A stretch of 64,000 bases of DNA from Dysgonomonadaceae bacterium PH5-43 (GCA_029916745.1 JARXWK010000013.1:1-64000); one strand, 5' to 3'. Numbered from the stretch's first letter, positions 38,841-48,776 are shown. Numbers and translations are program-made. The notes: generated by a model from the sequence alone, not told the origin.

Positions 38841-39722
38841 TTACATTTTATATAAATCGTCTACATTGGCACTTATATATCTGTTTACGGCAAAATAAGT
38901 GGCGATTATAGAAGTTATTACACCTAATATTATTACACTTCCGAAGACTATTGTTAGAGAGTTAATGTCTAAAAATTGATTAGCTAACAATATGTCTTTT
39001 GTTAAATAGTATATTAAAGCTAACAATAATCCGTCTGCTATTATTGCAGCCAAAACACCAGTCCACACATTGGCCATTATAAAAGGTTTTCTTATAAAAC
39101 TTCTTTTTGCTCCAACCAACTGCATTGTGTGTATAAGAAATCGTTTAGAATAAACCATCAATCTTATTGTGTTGCTGATTAATGCAAACGAGATAAACAA
39201 CAAAGGAATAACTACGATAAGGAGAATAAATCCTATTTTAGCCATATTCTCTGATAGCTTTTGCATTAATTCTTTTTTGTATTCTATTGCATTTATATCG
39301 CTGGTGTACGATGCTAAGAATAATTCTACAACTTGAATACTGTCTGTGTTTACGTAGTCAGAATTTAGATGTACCTCTATTACTGCTGGTAGGGGATTAA
39401 ATCCGAGAAACTCTTCGGGATTCATACCAAGTTCTGTTTCTATATTTTTAGCAGCATCTTCTTTAGAAATGTATTTTGTTGATTTAGAGAAAGGGGCTTT
39501 GTTTATTTTTGTTTCAAGTGCTTTTATTTGTTTTTCAGTCATATTATCTTGAAGGATAATATCGAAAGATAATTGTTCTTTAATATGTTTAGAAAAGTTG
39601 TTTGAGATTATAGGTAGTAATATTATTAAGCCTAAAATAAACAGTACGAATGTGATGCTTATAGTGGCAGTTATTCTCGCATTTACAAAGCTTATGGACG
39701 AAAGTTTGTTTCTTTTCTTCAT
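38841..39722 (-). CDS. ftsX: Cell division protein FtsX (permease-like)
   Basis: This 293-residue protein has an N-terminal TM helix (about 15-40), an extracytoplasmic domain (about 45-165) with NMTEKQIKALETKIN and FLGFNPLPAVIEVHL, and three C-terminal TM helices typical of FtsX. With FtsE it controls peptidoglycan hydrolases at the septum; ftsE is not adjacent here, which is usual in this phylum. It is the first gene of the ftsX-DUF3098-uppP-truB-queA-folK operon. TACATTTG on the minus strand at 39763-39770 is a likely -7 element. Confidence 0.94.
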   Translation of the reverse strand: MKKRNKLSSISFVNARITATISITFVLFILGLIILLPIISNNFSKHIKEQLSFDIILQDNMTEKQIKALETKINKAPFSKSTKYISKEDAAKNIETELGMNPEEFLGFNPLPAVIEVHLNSDYVNTDSIQVVELFLASYTSDINAIEYKKELMQKLSENMAKIGFILLIVVIPLLFISFALISNTIRLMVYSKRFLIHTMQLVGAKRSFIRKPFIMANVWTGVLAAIIADGLLLALIYYLTKDILLANQFLDINSLTIVFGSVIILGVITSIIATYFAVNRYISANVDDLYKM

Positions 39723-39812
39723 GACTTCTATTCTAAACTACACAATATTCCTAATATGGGCGCAAATGTACTAATTATTTGTGAGAATAATGGTGTTTGT
39801 AGAGAAAAGTTG

Positions 39813-40370
39813 TTACTGTATGTCAGCTTGTTGTTTGTCGCTAAGTTTAAGTAAAGCATTGTTTGCTGCATTTTTAACCAATAGCGATTCGGCATTTAGG
39901 TTTTCTGTTGCTATTGAAACAAACTCTTCTATGTTGCCTTTAATAGGAATGTCTAAGGTGAATAGTCGGGAGTATAGTAAGAAGCCCGATATTTTTATGT
40001 ATTGTTTGTCTGATTGTATCCACTCATTGGCAAGTTCTTCGGCGTTTGACAATTTACAGAATAAGTTCATAACAGCTTGTTCTGCAAGTTCTGGATTATT
40101 AATTTCTTCAATCCATTTGTTTGTGTCGCTGAACATAGAAGGATCTTGTATCATTGTTGCGAGTATTTTTAACTCACGATTATTTTTGTTCCATAGTTCG
40201 TTAGCTAAAGCGCAATCGGGATAATAGTTTTGTGCTATTTTGCGAAGAGTAGGGGTTGGGACTCCAAAATTAATTTTATAATCTAAGCCTTTTTCTCTCA
40301 TAGAAGCAGAAGAAGCTCCATCTCTTTGGAGATAGAGCTTCTTGCGAATTTCTTGAAGTTTAGCGTTCAT
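39813..40370 (-). CDS. HEAT-repeat protein of the DNA alkylation repair (AlkD-like) superfamily
   Basis: This 185-residue all-helical protein has the AlkD-like N-terminal signature FGVPTPTLRKIAQNY followed by ELWNKNNRELKILATMI and helical pairs to the end. AlkD enzymes remove positively charged alkylated bases. This protein is shorter than AlkD (about 230 residues) and I cannot confirm the catalytic residues, so it may be a non-enzymatic relative. Its start overlaps the dipeptidyl peptidase III stop by one base (TAATG). Confidence 0.75.
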   Translation of the reverse strand: MNAKLQEIRKKLYLQRDGASSASMREKGLDYKINFGVPTPTLRKIAQNYYPDCALANELWNKNNRELKILATMIQDPSMFSDTNKWIEEINNPELAEQAVMNLFCKLSNAEELANEWIQSDKQYIKISGFLLYSRLFTLDIPIKGNIEEFVSIATENLNAESLLVKNAANNALLKLSDKQQADIQ

Positions 40371-42406
40371 TAATCGTTGTAAGTAGGTAAGTTAGAATAA
40401 TTTTTAGAGTAACGCATCATTTGTTCGGCATAACCTTCGGTGTAAGTTACGTCTATATTTTTGATGTTACCCTCAGTGTCCATTTCTGCAGTGTAAACAG
40501 GATTTACAAATCCTTTGTAAGGTGCGATATTAAGAGCTTCGTATCTGTCTTTAATCTCTTTGTGCAGTTCTGGATCTATCTTAACAGCATAAGCTTCAAC
40601 TAATGCTTTTGCAGCATCAAAGTCGCCAGTAGATTTAATACGTTGAATTTCTTTTAATAATTCTCCCACTAAACCACGCATATTGGTGTAATCATTTATT
40701 TTAATGTATGTTTTACCATTCTCTTTCACCAATTCGATAGTCTTATCTTCTTTACCGTGTTCGTAAACCCAACGAGCAATAAGAGCTCTGTTGCGCATAT
40801 GCGATTCTTCAATGTCTTTTCCTAAATCAACACGAGATAACTGAGTAAGCATACCGTTCATAATATATTTATAATATTCGGCTTTGTAAGCTTCTTCGTT
40901 GTCTAACAAACCAAGTTCTACCATTTTAGCATCAGCAATGTAGTAAAGAGCAAATAAATCGGCACGAGCTTCTTCTATTGTAGCACCGTAAATCTTTAAG
41001 GCATCGGGGTCTACACCAGGAAGTAATTGTCCTGAACCGTGTCCTAAACACTCGTGTAGGTCGGTGTGTAGATTATCTGTTTGAGAACCGAAATTTTTCA
41101 TTAATTCTTTTTCGTAATCGCAACAAACAAACTCTTCGCGCGAACTGCTACCTCCAGCCTTGTTGTAAGCTTCGGTAATGTTTGTTATAGTAACCGATTT
41201 AGAACCGTAATCTTTGCGAATCCAATTAGAGTTTGGTAGGTTAATTCCTATTGGGGTAGCAGGATAGCAATCGCCTCCTAATATTGCGGCAGTTATAACT
41301 TTAGCAGTAACTCCCTTAACTTCTTTTTTCTTGAATTGAGGGTCTACTGGTGAATTATCTTCAAACCATTGTGCATTTTCGCTTATAAGTTGAGATATTG
41401 CTGTAGCTTCTAAGTTTTTGAAATTTACTAAAGCTTCCCAGCTTGCTTTAATGCCTAAAGCATCACCGTAAGTTTCGGTAAATCCGTTTACGAAATCTAC
41501 AAGAGAGTTTGTGTCTTTAACCCAAGCGATAGAATACTCGTCGTATTTTTTAAGACAACCAGTTTCGTAATATTCAATAAGAAGTTTGATAGCAAGAGCT
41601 TGTTGTTCGTTTTCGGTGTAGAAAGAAGCTTGTTTTAACCAATAAACAATTTTCTCAATAGCAGGAGAATATAAGCCGCCAACTTTGTATACGTTCTCAA
41701 CAAGTACTCCATCTTTCTTTTCTAAACGGCTGTTGAGTCCGTAAGCAACAGGAGTTTTGTCATTAGGGTCTTTCATCTTGTTATAAAAATTCTCAACCTC
41801 AGCTTGAGTTACATTTTCTCCGTAATAATTGTTAGCCGAGTTTTGTATTACGTCTAACGAAACATCTTGATTTACTTTTTTTGCATACATTGTAGGGTCG
41901 AACATAACAGGCATAAGTTCTTCAAGAAAAGCATCTACCGATTGATTTTCTCTTGTAGGTACTAAACTTTTATCTAAAGCTTTAACTGCATTTGAGAAAA
42001 ATTCTTGAGAAAATTCTGGTAAAAACTTTTCCTCTCCATAATGGTGGTGTATGCCATTAGAGAACCATACACGTTTAAGATATACCTCGAAGTTTTTATA
42101 ATCGTCAGACGATTTATCGCCTTCGAAGTTTGCATAAATAGCTTCAAGAGTGCGTCTGATAGCAAGATTGTATTTGTTATTTTGGTCGAACAAAATGTCG
42201 CGTCCTTGAAGGGCAGCTTCATTTAAGCAGTATATCAATTTCTGTTGACTGTCGTTAAGGTCTTCCCAACCAGTTACCTGATAGCGAAGTATGCCTAAGT
42301 CGGCAAAACTTTCTACATTATACTCAAAATTGCCTTGTTCTTCTTTTTTGTCGGAACAAGAAAGGCACATAATCGCTGTTGTCATAATAATAAAAACCTT
42401 TTTCAT
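40370..42406 (-). CDS. Dipeptidyl peptidase III-like lipoprotein (M49)
   Basis: This 678-residue zinc peptidase has a lipoprotein signal ending in CLSC. The metal-binding motif is HECLGH (in LHTDLHECLGHGSGQLL), with the second motif EEARADLFALYY supplying the third ligand. The HECLGH variant, rather than HELLGH, is known from the Bacteroides thetaiotaomicron enzyme. It releases dipeptides from N-termini and should be envelope-anchored. A consensus promoter precedes it. Confidence 0.95.
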   Translation of the reverse strand: MKKVFIIMTTAIMCLSCSDKKEEQGNFEYNVESFADLGILRYQVTGWEDLNDSQQKLIYCLNEAALQGRDILFDQNNKYNLAIRRTLEAIYANFEGDKSSDDYKNFEVYLKRVWFSNGIHHHYGEEKFLPEFSQEFFSNAVKALDKSLVPTRENQSVDAFLEELMPVMFDPTMYAKKVNQDVSLDVIQNSANNYYGENVTQAEVENFYNKMKDPNDKTPVAYGLNSRLEKKDGVLVENVYKVGGLYSPAIEKIVYWLKQASFYTENEQQALAIKLLIEYYETGCLKKYDEYSIAWVKDTNSLVDFVNGFTETYGDALGIKASWEALVNFKNLEATAISQLISENAQWFEDNSPVDPQFKKKEVKGVTAKVITAAILGGDCYPATPIGINLPNSNWIRKDYGSKSVTITNITEAYNKAGGSSSREEFVCCDYEKELMKNFGSQTDNLHTDLHECLGHGSGQLLPGVDPDALKIYGATIEEARADLFALYYIADAKMVELGLLDNEEAYKAEYYKYIMNGMLTQLSRVDLGKDIEESHMRNRALIARWVYEHGKEDKTIELVKENGKTYIKINDYTNMRGLVGELLKEIQRIKSTGDFDAAKALVEAYAVKIDPELHKEIKDRYEALNIAPYKGFVNPVYTAEMDTEGNIKNIDVTYTEGYAEQMMRYSKNYSNLPTYND

Positions 42407-42433
42407 ATTTATAATATTATTTTAATAAAGATG

Positions 42434-42464
42434 CAAAGGTAGCAATTATTAAGCTTTAAATCAA
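42434..42464 (-). promoter_or_regulatory. Promoter of the dipeptidyl peptidase III gene
   Basis: On the minus strand TTG (42462-42464), 20 bp, TACCTTTG (42434-42441). The -33 region abuts the left end of Family 2 copy B, so the repeat could influence this promoter. Confidence 0.72.
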
Positions 42465-42565
42465 ACTGTAGTGCGTTACAAAAAAATCAAAGTGAGTTTA
42501 TCCTTTAATCTGACTGTGTTTTTGAAAAAACACAGTCAGATTTTTTTGTAACACAGTACGATTTT
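42465..42565. repeat. Family 2 intergenic array, copy B
   Basis: It starts with CTGTAGTGCG and ends with ACACAGTACGATTTTTA. Inside, a perfect hairpin (TCTGACTGTGTTTTT and its complement, 42509-42540) is followed by seven T residues on the plus strand. The left end is shared with copy C (CAAACTGTAGTGCG) and the right end with the inverted end of copy A. It lies between two minus-strand genes, so the plus-strand terminator shape faces no gene. Confidence 0.85.
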
Positions 42566-42643
42566 TACTTGAAAACACCGAGATGTTTTTTCCGTTTGAG
42601 TTATTTCAGAAAATAACGACTTATTTATTCTTAAGGCTAAACC

Positions 42644-44017
42644 TCAAGCCTTCTTCTTGGGTGTGGTTTTTTCTTTCTTAGCAGTCGCTTTTTCCTTTTT
42701 AGGTTTCTCTATTTTTTCAGCTTTAACAGTTACGTTTTCGCATTTTGCTTTCTTCAATTTTTCTTTGAGTTCTTTTATTTCTTTTTCCTGATTATGAATT
42801 GCTGTAAGTAATGAATTTAATTCTTCCGTTTCAACTCCTTCGGGGAATTGTCCGTGAACACGATTGCTAAAATCGCTCAAAACATTCATATAGTTATTAA
42901 AGGCATCATAAGCACTTTCGTACGGACTATAAACGCTCGGGCCAGGAAACAATTTAGTACTCATATAGTTAAAATGATCGGTAGCTTGCAGGTAAGTCCA
43001 ATCTTGTAAAATTCTTTTATCTTCTACCATATGAACTTTTTCTGCTACTTCGTAAAGTTTTTCAACTGCTTCTTTCTGAAGTATGTTTCCCAACCAAGGA
43101 CTAATATCTTTTTCTTCGCCCGCCCATGAGCTTGGATAAGGTACGGATAAAGGACCTACAGACTTAAGTGTTTTTGATACTTCGCTCGGTGTTGAGAACG
43201 ACATTCCTCTTTCGAAAGCAAATCGAGGTATGGCTCTGAAAAAATCAAAGATTCCTGTTTCTGCTTGTTGTAAACTTCCAAGAACGTCGTAGTTCATAAA
43301 TATATTTATGAGTTGTTCCGACTCGGGAGTTGCAGCTATCCAATTAACTAATTTATCTGCCACCAAAGGATATTCGCTCCAGTTATAGTTTGAGAAACGA
43401 TACGAAATGTCATCGCTAAACTTCATATTTCTTGTAAGCAGATTTAATTCTGGAGCTACAGCTGAGGAATATAAATAATTAGGACTCTTCCAACCTAAAA
43501 CGTGCTTAGCACCTTCTATCAACATAGTTTTGAATCCCATATCAATAATATCATCAACTATTTCATCGCAATAAATAAGCTCTGGGTTACAAAAAGTTGT
43601 TGGTTTTTTCCCAAACAATGTTTTAATTTTGTCTTGATGTTTTTTTACTTGGCGTTTAAATTCTTTCGAATCGGTAAGTGAAGCCAAAGAGTGGTTGTAG
43701 GTTTCTGCTAAAAATTCTACACAACCTGTTTTAGCCAATTCTTTGAATTGCTCGATAACTTCAGGAACATATATTTCCATCTGCTCTAATACTACACCCG
43801 ATATAGAAAATGCAACTTTAAACTTGCCATTATATTTGTTTATCATATCCAACAACATATCATTTGCTGGAAAGTAAGTACGTTGAGCAATACCTCTTAT
43901 TATGTCTTCGTTAGAGAAATCATCATAATAATAATGGTCAGAACCTATATCAAAGAAACGATACCGTTTTAGACGAAACGGTTGATGGATTTGGAAATAA
44001 AAACAAATTGTTTTCAT
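42644..44017 (-). CDS. Glycoside hydrolase family 57 protein (alpha-amylase type)
   Basis: This 457-residue protein begins with the GH57 motif CFYFQIHQPFRLKRYRFFDIG and contains CNPELIYCDEIVDDIIDMGF, the region expected to hold the catalytic glutamate-type motif, and NYDVLGSLQQAETGIFDFF. The C-terminus is a lysine-rich coiled-coil-like tail (KEKTTPKKKA). It acts on alpha-1,4 glucans. It is the last gene after the debranching enzyme and GT4 synthase, the standard Bacteroidales glycogen operon. Confidence 0.93.
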   Translation of the reverse strand: MKTICFYFQIHQPFRLKRYRFFDIGSDHYYYDDFSNEDIIRGIAQRTYFPANDMLLDMINKYNGKFKVAFSISGVVLEQMEIYVPEVIEQFKELAKTGCVEFLAETYNHSLASLTDSKEFKRQVKKHQDKIKTLFGKKPTTFCNPELIYCDEIVDDIIDMGFKTMLIEGAKHVLGWKSPNYLYSSAVAPELNLLTRNMKFSDDISYRFSNYNWSEYPLVADKLVNWIAATPESEQLINIFMNYDVLGSLQQAETGIFDFFRAIPRFAFERGMSFSTPSEVSKTLKSVGPLSVPYPSSWAGEEKDISPWLGNILQKEAVEKLYEVAEKVHMVEDKRILQDWTYLQATDHFNYMSTKLFPGPSVYSPYESAYDAFNNYMNVLSDFSNRVHGQFPEGVETEELNSLLTAIHNQEKEIKELKEKLKKAKCENVTVKAEKIEKPKKEKATAKKEKTTPKKKA

Positions 44018-44052
44018 GGTTATTGTATTTTATATATAATCAACTAATTGTA

Positions 44053-45312
44053 TTAATATTCTCTCAATACTTGGTCGTAGATAGATCTAACTTTTAATCC
44101 TGCCTTTTCCCAAGTTATGCGGTCAACTTCATTCTTGCCTTCTACCTTCAGGTATTCAGCCATACTCGGATAAGTTATTATCGAATACATAGCATCTGCC
44201 ATTGCCTCTATGTCCCAATAGTCTGTTTTTATAGCATTGTCGAGGATTTCGGCACAACCCGATTGTTTAGATATTATGGTAGGAACTCCACACTGCATTG
44301 CTTCTAAAGGGGATATTCCGAATGGTTCAGAAACAGAAGGCATAACATACACATCGCTCGACTTAAGCACTTCGTAAACCTGAGTTCCTTTCATAAAGCC
44401 TGTAAAGTGGAATTTATCTGAAATCTTTCTTTGAGCAGCCAAACGAATCATCTGATTCATCATATCTCCACTTCCTGCCATAACAAAGCGAACTTTATCC
44501 GTTTTAGCCAATACTTTAGCCGCTGCTTCAACAAAATACTCTGGTCCTTTCTGCATAGTTATTCTACCTAAGAATGTAACAACCTTGTCGGTGGTGCCTT
44601 TTTTAGATTGAATATGTTCTATGTCGGAACTCATAGGCTCTACTGCATTATGCACTGTAGTTACTTTTCGAGGATCTTGATGATACTTTTCTATAACCGT
44701 ATTACGAGTTAAGTTACTAACCGTAATTATATGGTCGGCATTATCCATTCCATCTTTTTCTATTCGGTATACGGTTGGGTTAACCTTTCCTCTGCTTCTG
44801 TCGAAATCGGTGGCGTGAACGTGAATTACAAGAGGTTTCCCTGTAATGTTTTTAGTATGCAAGCCAGCAGGATAAGTTAACCAGTCGTGCGAATGGATAA
44901 TATCACAATCAACCGTTCGAGCTATAACGCCAGCTACAATAGAATAATTATTAATCTCTTCCAATAAATTATCAGGATATTTCCCTGAGAATTGTATTCC
45001 TCCTAAATCGTTAGTAGAGATATGACTAAAGTCGGCATAAATTCTATCTCTCATATCGAAATACAGTTGAGCATTTGCTCCTAATCGCTCACAGGCATAC
45101 TCCCAAGCAACATCTTTCCATACTATGGGTGTATTACAAGCTCCAATTAGTTTAAGAAAACTCTGGTCTTCATCACCCCATGGCTTGGGCATAACAAAAG
45201 TAATATCCATATCTTCTTGTAACGCCATTCCTTTTGTTAATCCATAACTTGCCGTTCCTAATCCTCCTAAAATATGAGGAGGAAACTCCCAACCAAACAT
45301 CAGTGCTTTCAT
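44053..45312 (-). CDS. GT4-family glycosyltransferase (glycogen synthase type)
   Basis: This 419-residue enzyme opens with MFGWEFPPHILGGLGTASYGL and contains SHDWLTYPAG, TVHNAVEP and the donor-binding block DVYVMPSVSEPFGISPLEAMQCG, as in GT4 transferases with the GT-B fold. Gene order between a debranching enzyme and GH57 supports a role in glycogen or maltodextrin synthesis. It starts 16 bp after the debranching gene. Confidence 0.9.
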   Translation of the reverse strand: MKALMFGWEFPPHILGGLGTASYGLTKGMALQEDMDITFVMPKPWGDEDQSFLKLIGACNTPIVWKDVAWEYACERLGANAQLYFDMRDRIYADFSHISTNDLGGIQFSGKYPDNLLEEINNYSIVAGVIARTVDCDIIHSHDWLTYPAGLHTKNITGKPLVIHVHATDFDRSRGKVNPTVYRIEKDGMDNADHIITVSNLTRNTVIEKYHQDPRKVTTVHNAVEPMSSDIEHIQSKKGTTDKVVTFLGRITMQKGPEYFVEAAAKVLAKTDKVRFVMAGSGDMMNQMIRLAAQRKISDKFHFTGFMKGTQVYEVLKSSDVYVMPSVSEPFGISPLEAMQCGVPTIISKQSGCAEILDNAIKTDYWDIEAMADAMYSIITYPSMAEYLKVEGKNEVDRITWEKAGLKVRSIYDQVLREY

Positions 45313-45328
45313 ACTATTATGTATTTAT

Positions 45329-47275
45329 CTATGATACATTATAACTTTCTAACAATTTCAATATTCTAAGAACTGCCGCTACGCTCATTGAAAATGATAT
45401 AGCACCACGAACTTGAAATGGTGGATTGGCATCAAATACTTCAGATAGTGTACTGATGCAATGAGTATTCATTTCTTCTTCCAATCCTATCAACATTCTC
45501 TCTACAAATGATACTCCACTATACTGATAAAGCTTTAAATAACTTTCGAGGTATGCTCCTAAAAGCCAAGGCCATACAGTTCCTTGATGATAAGCTAAAT
45601 CACGTTCGCGTTGAGGACCTGTATAGTAAGGACGATAACCCTCACTATTAGGACTTAAAGAACGTATACCTTTCGGCGTAAGTAATTCGCGAGTAACAAT
45701 GTTGAGAACTGTTCTTTTTTGACTTTTAGATAAAGGTGAATAATCTAAAGATGTTGCAAATAACATATTAGGTCTTACACTCCAATCAACATAAGATCCG
45801 TCAACATAATCATACAAATAGCCATGTCCATTAACGAATGTTTCAACAAAAGCTATTTCTGTTTTTGACGATATTTCATTTAATTCGTTTGCATATGTTT
45901 CTTTACCTATTAGTAAAGACAAGTCTTCAGCAAACTTAAGCATATTATACCAAAGCGCATTGAACTCTACTATATAACCAGAACGAGGCACAATTGGTTT
46001 GCCGTCTACCACAGAATTCATCCAAGTTAAAGGTTTATCTTTTCCTTCCGAATATACTAAGCCATTACCGTCTAACTTAAGATTAGGGTGATTGTTTCCT
46101 TTTAGATATTCTACTATTTCAAAAATAATATCACCATATTTTTCTAAACATCTTTCTTTGGAAGTATATTTAGCATACTGTTGTAGCGACCAAATAGCCC
46201 ATAACGATATGTCTGGTAAATCTATTTCTTGGATAACCTTATCCAGAGCTCCATCTTTCATAAAGTTTCTAAGAGCAGAGACTGCGGTATCCATTATCTT
46301 TTCAAATCTTACAGGGTCGTCGATAGATAATGTACACCCAGGCATTGCAAGAAACAAGTCTCTGGCTCTAACCTTAAACCAAGGATAGCCAGCTAAAAGA
46401 TAAGCATCTTGTTCGGTAGGTCGAAAATAAAACTGTTGTGCTGAATTTTTAAGACAATTATAAAAATCGATACGAGGGACTCTTGTTTCTGATTCTATCG
46501 CATATTGATTTTCTATAAATGCAGGTTCTATAAAGGTATCACCTCCTGAGAAGTATATCGATTCTCCTTTTTTAATTTCCATTTCAAAATATCCAGGCAC
46601 ATACAAGTCCTCCTTAAAGTGAAATCCTCTTTCTTGTTCTTTAGAATATTCTATGTCTTTATACCAATCGGGAGCAAATACAAAATTCACATCTTTACTA
46701 AACTGCATGTGTAATTCTGGATAGCCCTCATACATAGAAGTTTTAATTCCATTTTCTATTATGGTATAATTTTGGTTTGCTACCGAGTTTTTATAAGTAA
46801 GTTCATTTACATTTCTAAATGCTAAGAATGGTTTCAATCGTAATATTGTAGGCGAATGAGCATCTTCTAATGTGTACTTAATCAAAATTCTATTTTCGAA
46901 AGCCGAAAATACTTTCTCTTTTGAGAGTATTACACCTCCCACGCGGTATGTTGTTCGAGAAACTTTTTCAAATTCAAATTGGCGTACATATTTATGTCCA
47001 CTCGGGCTAAAGTGTTTGTTAGGATATTGGTGTATTCCTAAGTTGAATTCTGCACCATGTTGAATCACTGTTTCGTCTAATGAAGATAGAAGTACATGGT
47101 TGTCTGAATCAAGATTAGGAACAGGACAAACTAATAATCCATGGTATTTGCGTATATTACAATCTACAATAGTTGTAGAGTGATATGCTCCACCTCTATT
47201 AGTTCTTAATATTTCTCTGTTTAGAGATTCTTCAAGATTAATCAAGAGGTTTTTATCAAATTTAAGATATCCCAT
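45329..47275 (-). CDS. Glycogen debranching enzyme (amylo-alpha-1,6-glucosidase family)
   Basis: This protein of about 648 residues has an N-terminal beta domain (REILRTNRGGAYHSTTIVDCNIRKYHGLL) and a C-terminal (alpha/alpha)6 barrel with VDGSYVDWSVRPNMLFATSLD and GPQRERDLAYHQGTVWPWLLGAYL, typical of archaeal-type debranching enzymes. It cleaves alpha-1,6 branches. An in-frame ATG at 47287 adds four residues (MEYN); the ATG at 47275 fits the family N-terminus (MxYLxFDK) and has the better A-rich spacer. It is the first gene of the glycogen operon and divergent from the rhomboid gene. Confidence 0.92.
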   Translation of the reverse strand: MGYLKFDKNLLINLEESLNREILRTNRGGAYHSTTIVDCNIRKYHGLLVCPVPNLDSDNHVLLSSLDETVIQHGAEFNLGIHQYPNKHFSPSGHKYVRQFEFEKVSRTTYRVGGVILSKEKVFSAFENRILIKYTLEDAHSPTILRLKPFLAFRNVNELTYKNSVANQNYTIIENGIKTSMYEGYPELHMQFSKDVNFVFAPDWYKDIEYSKEQERGFHFKEDLYVPGYFEMEIKKGESIYFSGGDTFIEPAFIENQYAIESETRVPRIDFYNCLKNSAQQFYFRPTEQDAYLLAGYPWFKVRARDLFLAMPGCTLSIDDPVRFEKIMDTAVSALRNFMKDGALDKVIQEIDLPDISLWAIWSLQQYAKYTSKERCLEKYGDIIFEIVEYLKGNNHPNLKLDGNGLVYSEGKDKPLTWMNSVVDGKPIVPRSGYIVEFNALWYNMLKFAEDLSLLIGKETYANELNEISSKTEIAFVETFVNGHGYLYDYVDGSYVDWSVRPNMLFATSLDYSPLSKSQKRTVLNIVTRELLTPKGIRSLSPNSEGYRPYYTGPQRERDLAYHQGTVWPWLLGAYLESYLKLYQYSGVSFVERMLIGLEEEMNTHCISTLSEVFDANPPFQVRGAISFSMSVAAVLRILKLLESYNVS

Positions 47276-47355
47276 ATTATATTCCATTATGTATTTGAAA
47301 GACGAAAATTACGATATTTTTTTAACAATACAAAAACATTACACTTTTTTTTATC

Positions 47356-47363
47356 TATTTTTG
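47356..47363 (+). promoter_or_regulatory. -7 element before the rhomboid gene
   Basis: TATTTTTG lies 18 bp before the ATG at 47382. It supports that start over the longer ORF from 47289, because transcription would begin after 47289. No well-placed TTG is visible. Confidence 0.5.
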
Positions 47364-47381
47364 TCCAAAACACTTATTTTT

Positions 47382-48053
47382 ATGGTTGTTGAGAACAAAA
47401 AACTAATATACGCACTAATATTTCCTTGTCTTTTTGTATTCTTTCTCTGGATTTTTCTTCTGTTAGAAAAAGGATTGGGGTACGATTGGCACAATTGGGG
47501 CATATTCCCTCGTTCAGTAGATGGAATAAAAGGAATACTCACTTCTCCTTTAGTACACTCTGGGGTTAGTCACCTTTTTAATAACTCTATACCATTAATA
47601 GTATTGGGCTGGTGTTTGTTTTATTTCTACAAAGAGTTAAGCTTTATTGTTTTGCCTATTATATGGATATTATCTGGGGTGTTAACTTGGTGTATAGGAA
47701 GAGACTCGTGGCACATAGGAGCCAGTGGATTAATTTATGCCTTATCATTCTTTTTATTCTTTAGTGGATTATTTCGCAAATACATTCCTTTAATGGCTGT
47801 TTCTTTGTTGGTTGCATTCTTATATGGAAGCACTCTTTGGAATATGTTTCCTATAGCCGAAATTGTAGATTCAAGTATTTCTTGGGAGGGACACTTATCC
47901 GGCGCAATAAGCGGACTTTTTGCTGCTATAATATTCCGCAAACAAGGACCGCAAAAACCTGAAGACGACTATGAAGATGATGAAGATGAAGACAGTGACG
48001 AAAACCTTGAAGATGAAATAATTAACCCGCCAATATTGCCATCTCAAAAATAA
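47382..48053 (+). CDS. Rhomboid-family intramembrane serine protease
   Basis: This 223-residue protein has six or so membrane helices and the rhomboid motifs SHLFNNSIPL, the catalytic serine in WHIGASGLIYAL (GxSG) and the catalytic histidine in WEGHLSGAISGL. Rhomboids cleave membrane protein helices. The C-terminus is a very acidic tail (DDYEDDEDEDSDENLEDE) of unknown role. I placed the start at 47382 because the longer reading begins upstream of the likely transcription start. The GH25 gene follows 42 bp downstream. Confidence 0.9.
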   Translation: MVVENKKLIYALIFPCLFVFFLWIFLLLEKGLGYDWHNWGIFPRSVDGIKGILTSPLVHSGVSHLFNNSIPLIVLGWCLFYFYKELSFIVLPIIWILSGVLTWCIGRDSWHIGASGLIYALSFFLFFSGLFRKYIPLMAVSLLVAFLYGSTLWNMFPIAEIVDSSISWEGHLSGAISGLFAAIIFRKQGPQKPEDDYEDDEDEDSDENLEDEIINPPILPSQK

Positions 48054-48095
48054 ATCTTATCTTTATGCGGTATTAAACTAATTTATATATATAAT

Positions 48096-48776
48096 ATGAG
48101 ATTAAAGTGTCTAACATCATTTTTATTGCTATCCTTCATTGTCCTTGTTTTACTGTCTGCTAACAGTAATAAAAGATACTATAATGGGATAGATATTTCG
48201 CACCATCAAAAACATATTAATTGGGCAGAAGTTGCCAAAGATAAAAACATTAAATACATTTACATAAAGGCTACCGAAGGTAAAAATCACGTTGATTCTC
48301 TGTATGCTAAAAATATAAAAGGTGCGCGTAATAATGGATTTAAAGTAGGTTCATATCATTACTTCAAAACTACAAGTAGTGCACGTGAACAATTTGAGAA
48401 TTTTAAGAGAACAGCAAAAAAAGAAGATCAAGATTTAATTCCTATATTAGATGTTGAAGAACTAAAAGGTTGGAGCAAAAGACAATTACGAGATAGTATA
48501 AAAGTTTTCATTCGATTAACAAAGCAACACTATGGCAAAGCTCCTATTATTTATTCAGGACATAAATTTTATAATAATCATCTGTGTTCTCATTTCAACA
48601 ATTACCATTTGATGATTGCCCGATACGGACAAAGACCTCCTCGACTTAATGGTAAAAAAGGTACTTATAGCATTTGGCAGTACACCGACAAGGGAAAAGT
48701 AAAAGGTATTGATGAGCCTGTTGATCTAAGTAGATTTAATCCCAAATATTCTCTTAACACTTTTTTGTTGGAGTAA
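48096..48776 (+). CDS. Glycoside hydrolase family 25 (lysozyme-type muramidase)
   Basis: This 226-residue protein has a signal-anchor N-terminus (FLLLSFIVLVLLSAN) and the GH25 barrel: YNGIDISHHQKHINW with the first catalytic aspartate, YIYIKATEG, and ILDVEELKGW with the D-x-E pair, ending with YSIWQYTDKGKVKGI. It would cleave the beta-1,4 bond of peptidoglycan outside the membrane. The final A of its stop codon coincides with the first base of an 18-bp inverted repeat. Confidence 0.93.
   Translation: MRLKCLTSFLLLSFIVLVLLSANSNKRYYNGIDISHHQKHINWAEVAKDKNIKYIYIKATEGKNHVDSLYAKNIKGARNNGFKVGSYHYFKTTSSAREQFENFKRTAKKEDQDLIPILDVEELKGWSKRQLRDSIKVFIRLTKQHYGKAPIIYSGHKFYNNHLCSHFNNYHLMIARYGQRPPRLNGKKGTYSIWQYTDKGKVKGIDEPVDLSRFNPKYSLNTFLLE

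Noticed and set aside
42509-42547. Terminator of the GH57 operon
   Set aside because: The T-run is on the plus strand, opposite to the direction of that operon; it is recorded instead as part of Family 2.
47289-47381. Longer start of the rhomboid gene
   Set aside because: The likely -7 element at 47356-47363 lies inside this extension, so it would not be transcribed; the N-terminus at 47382 also fits the membrane topology.
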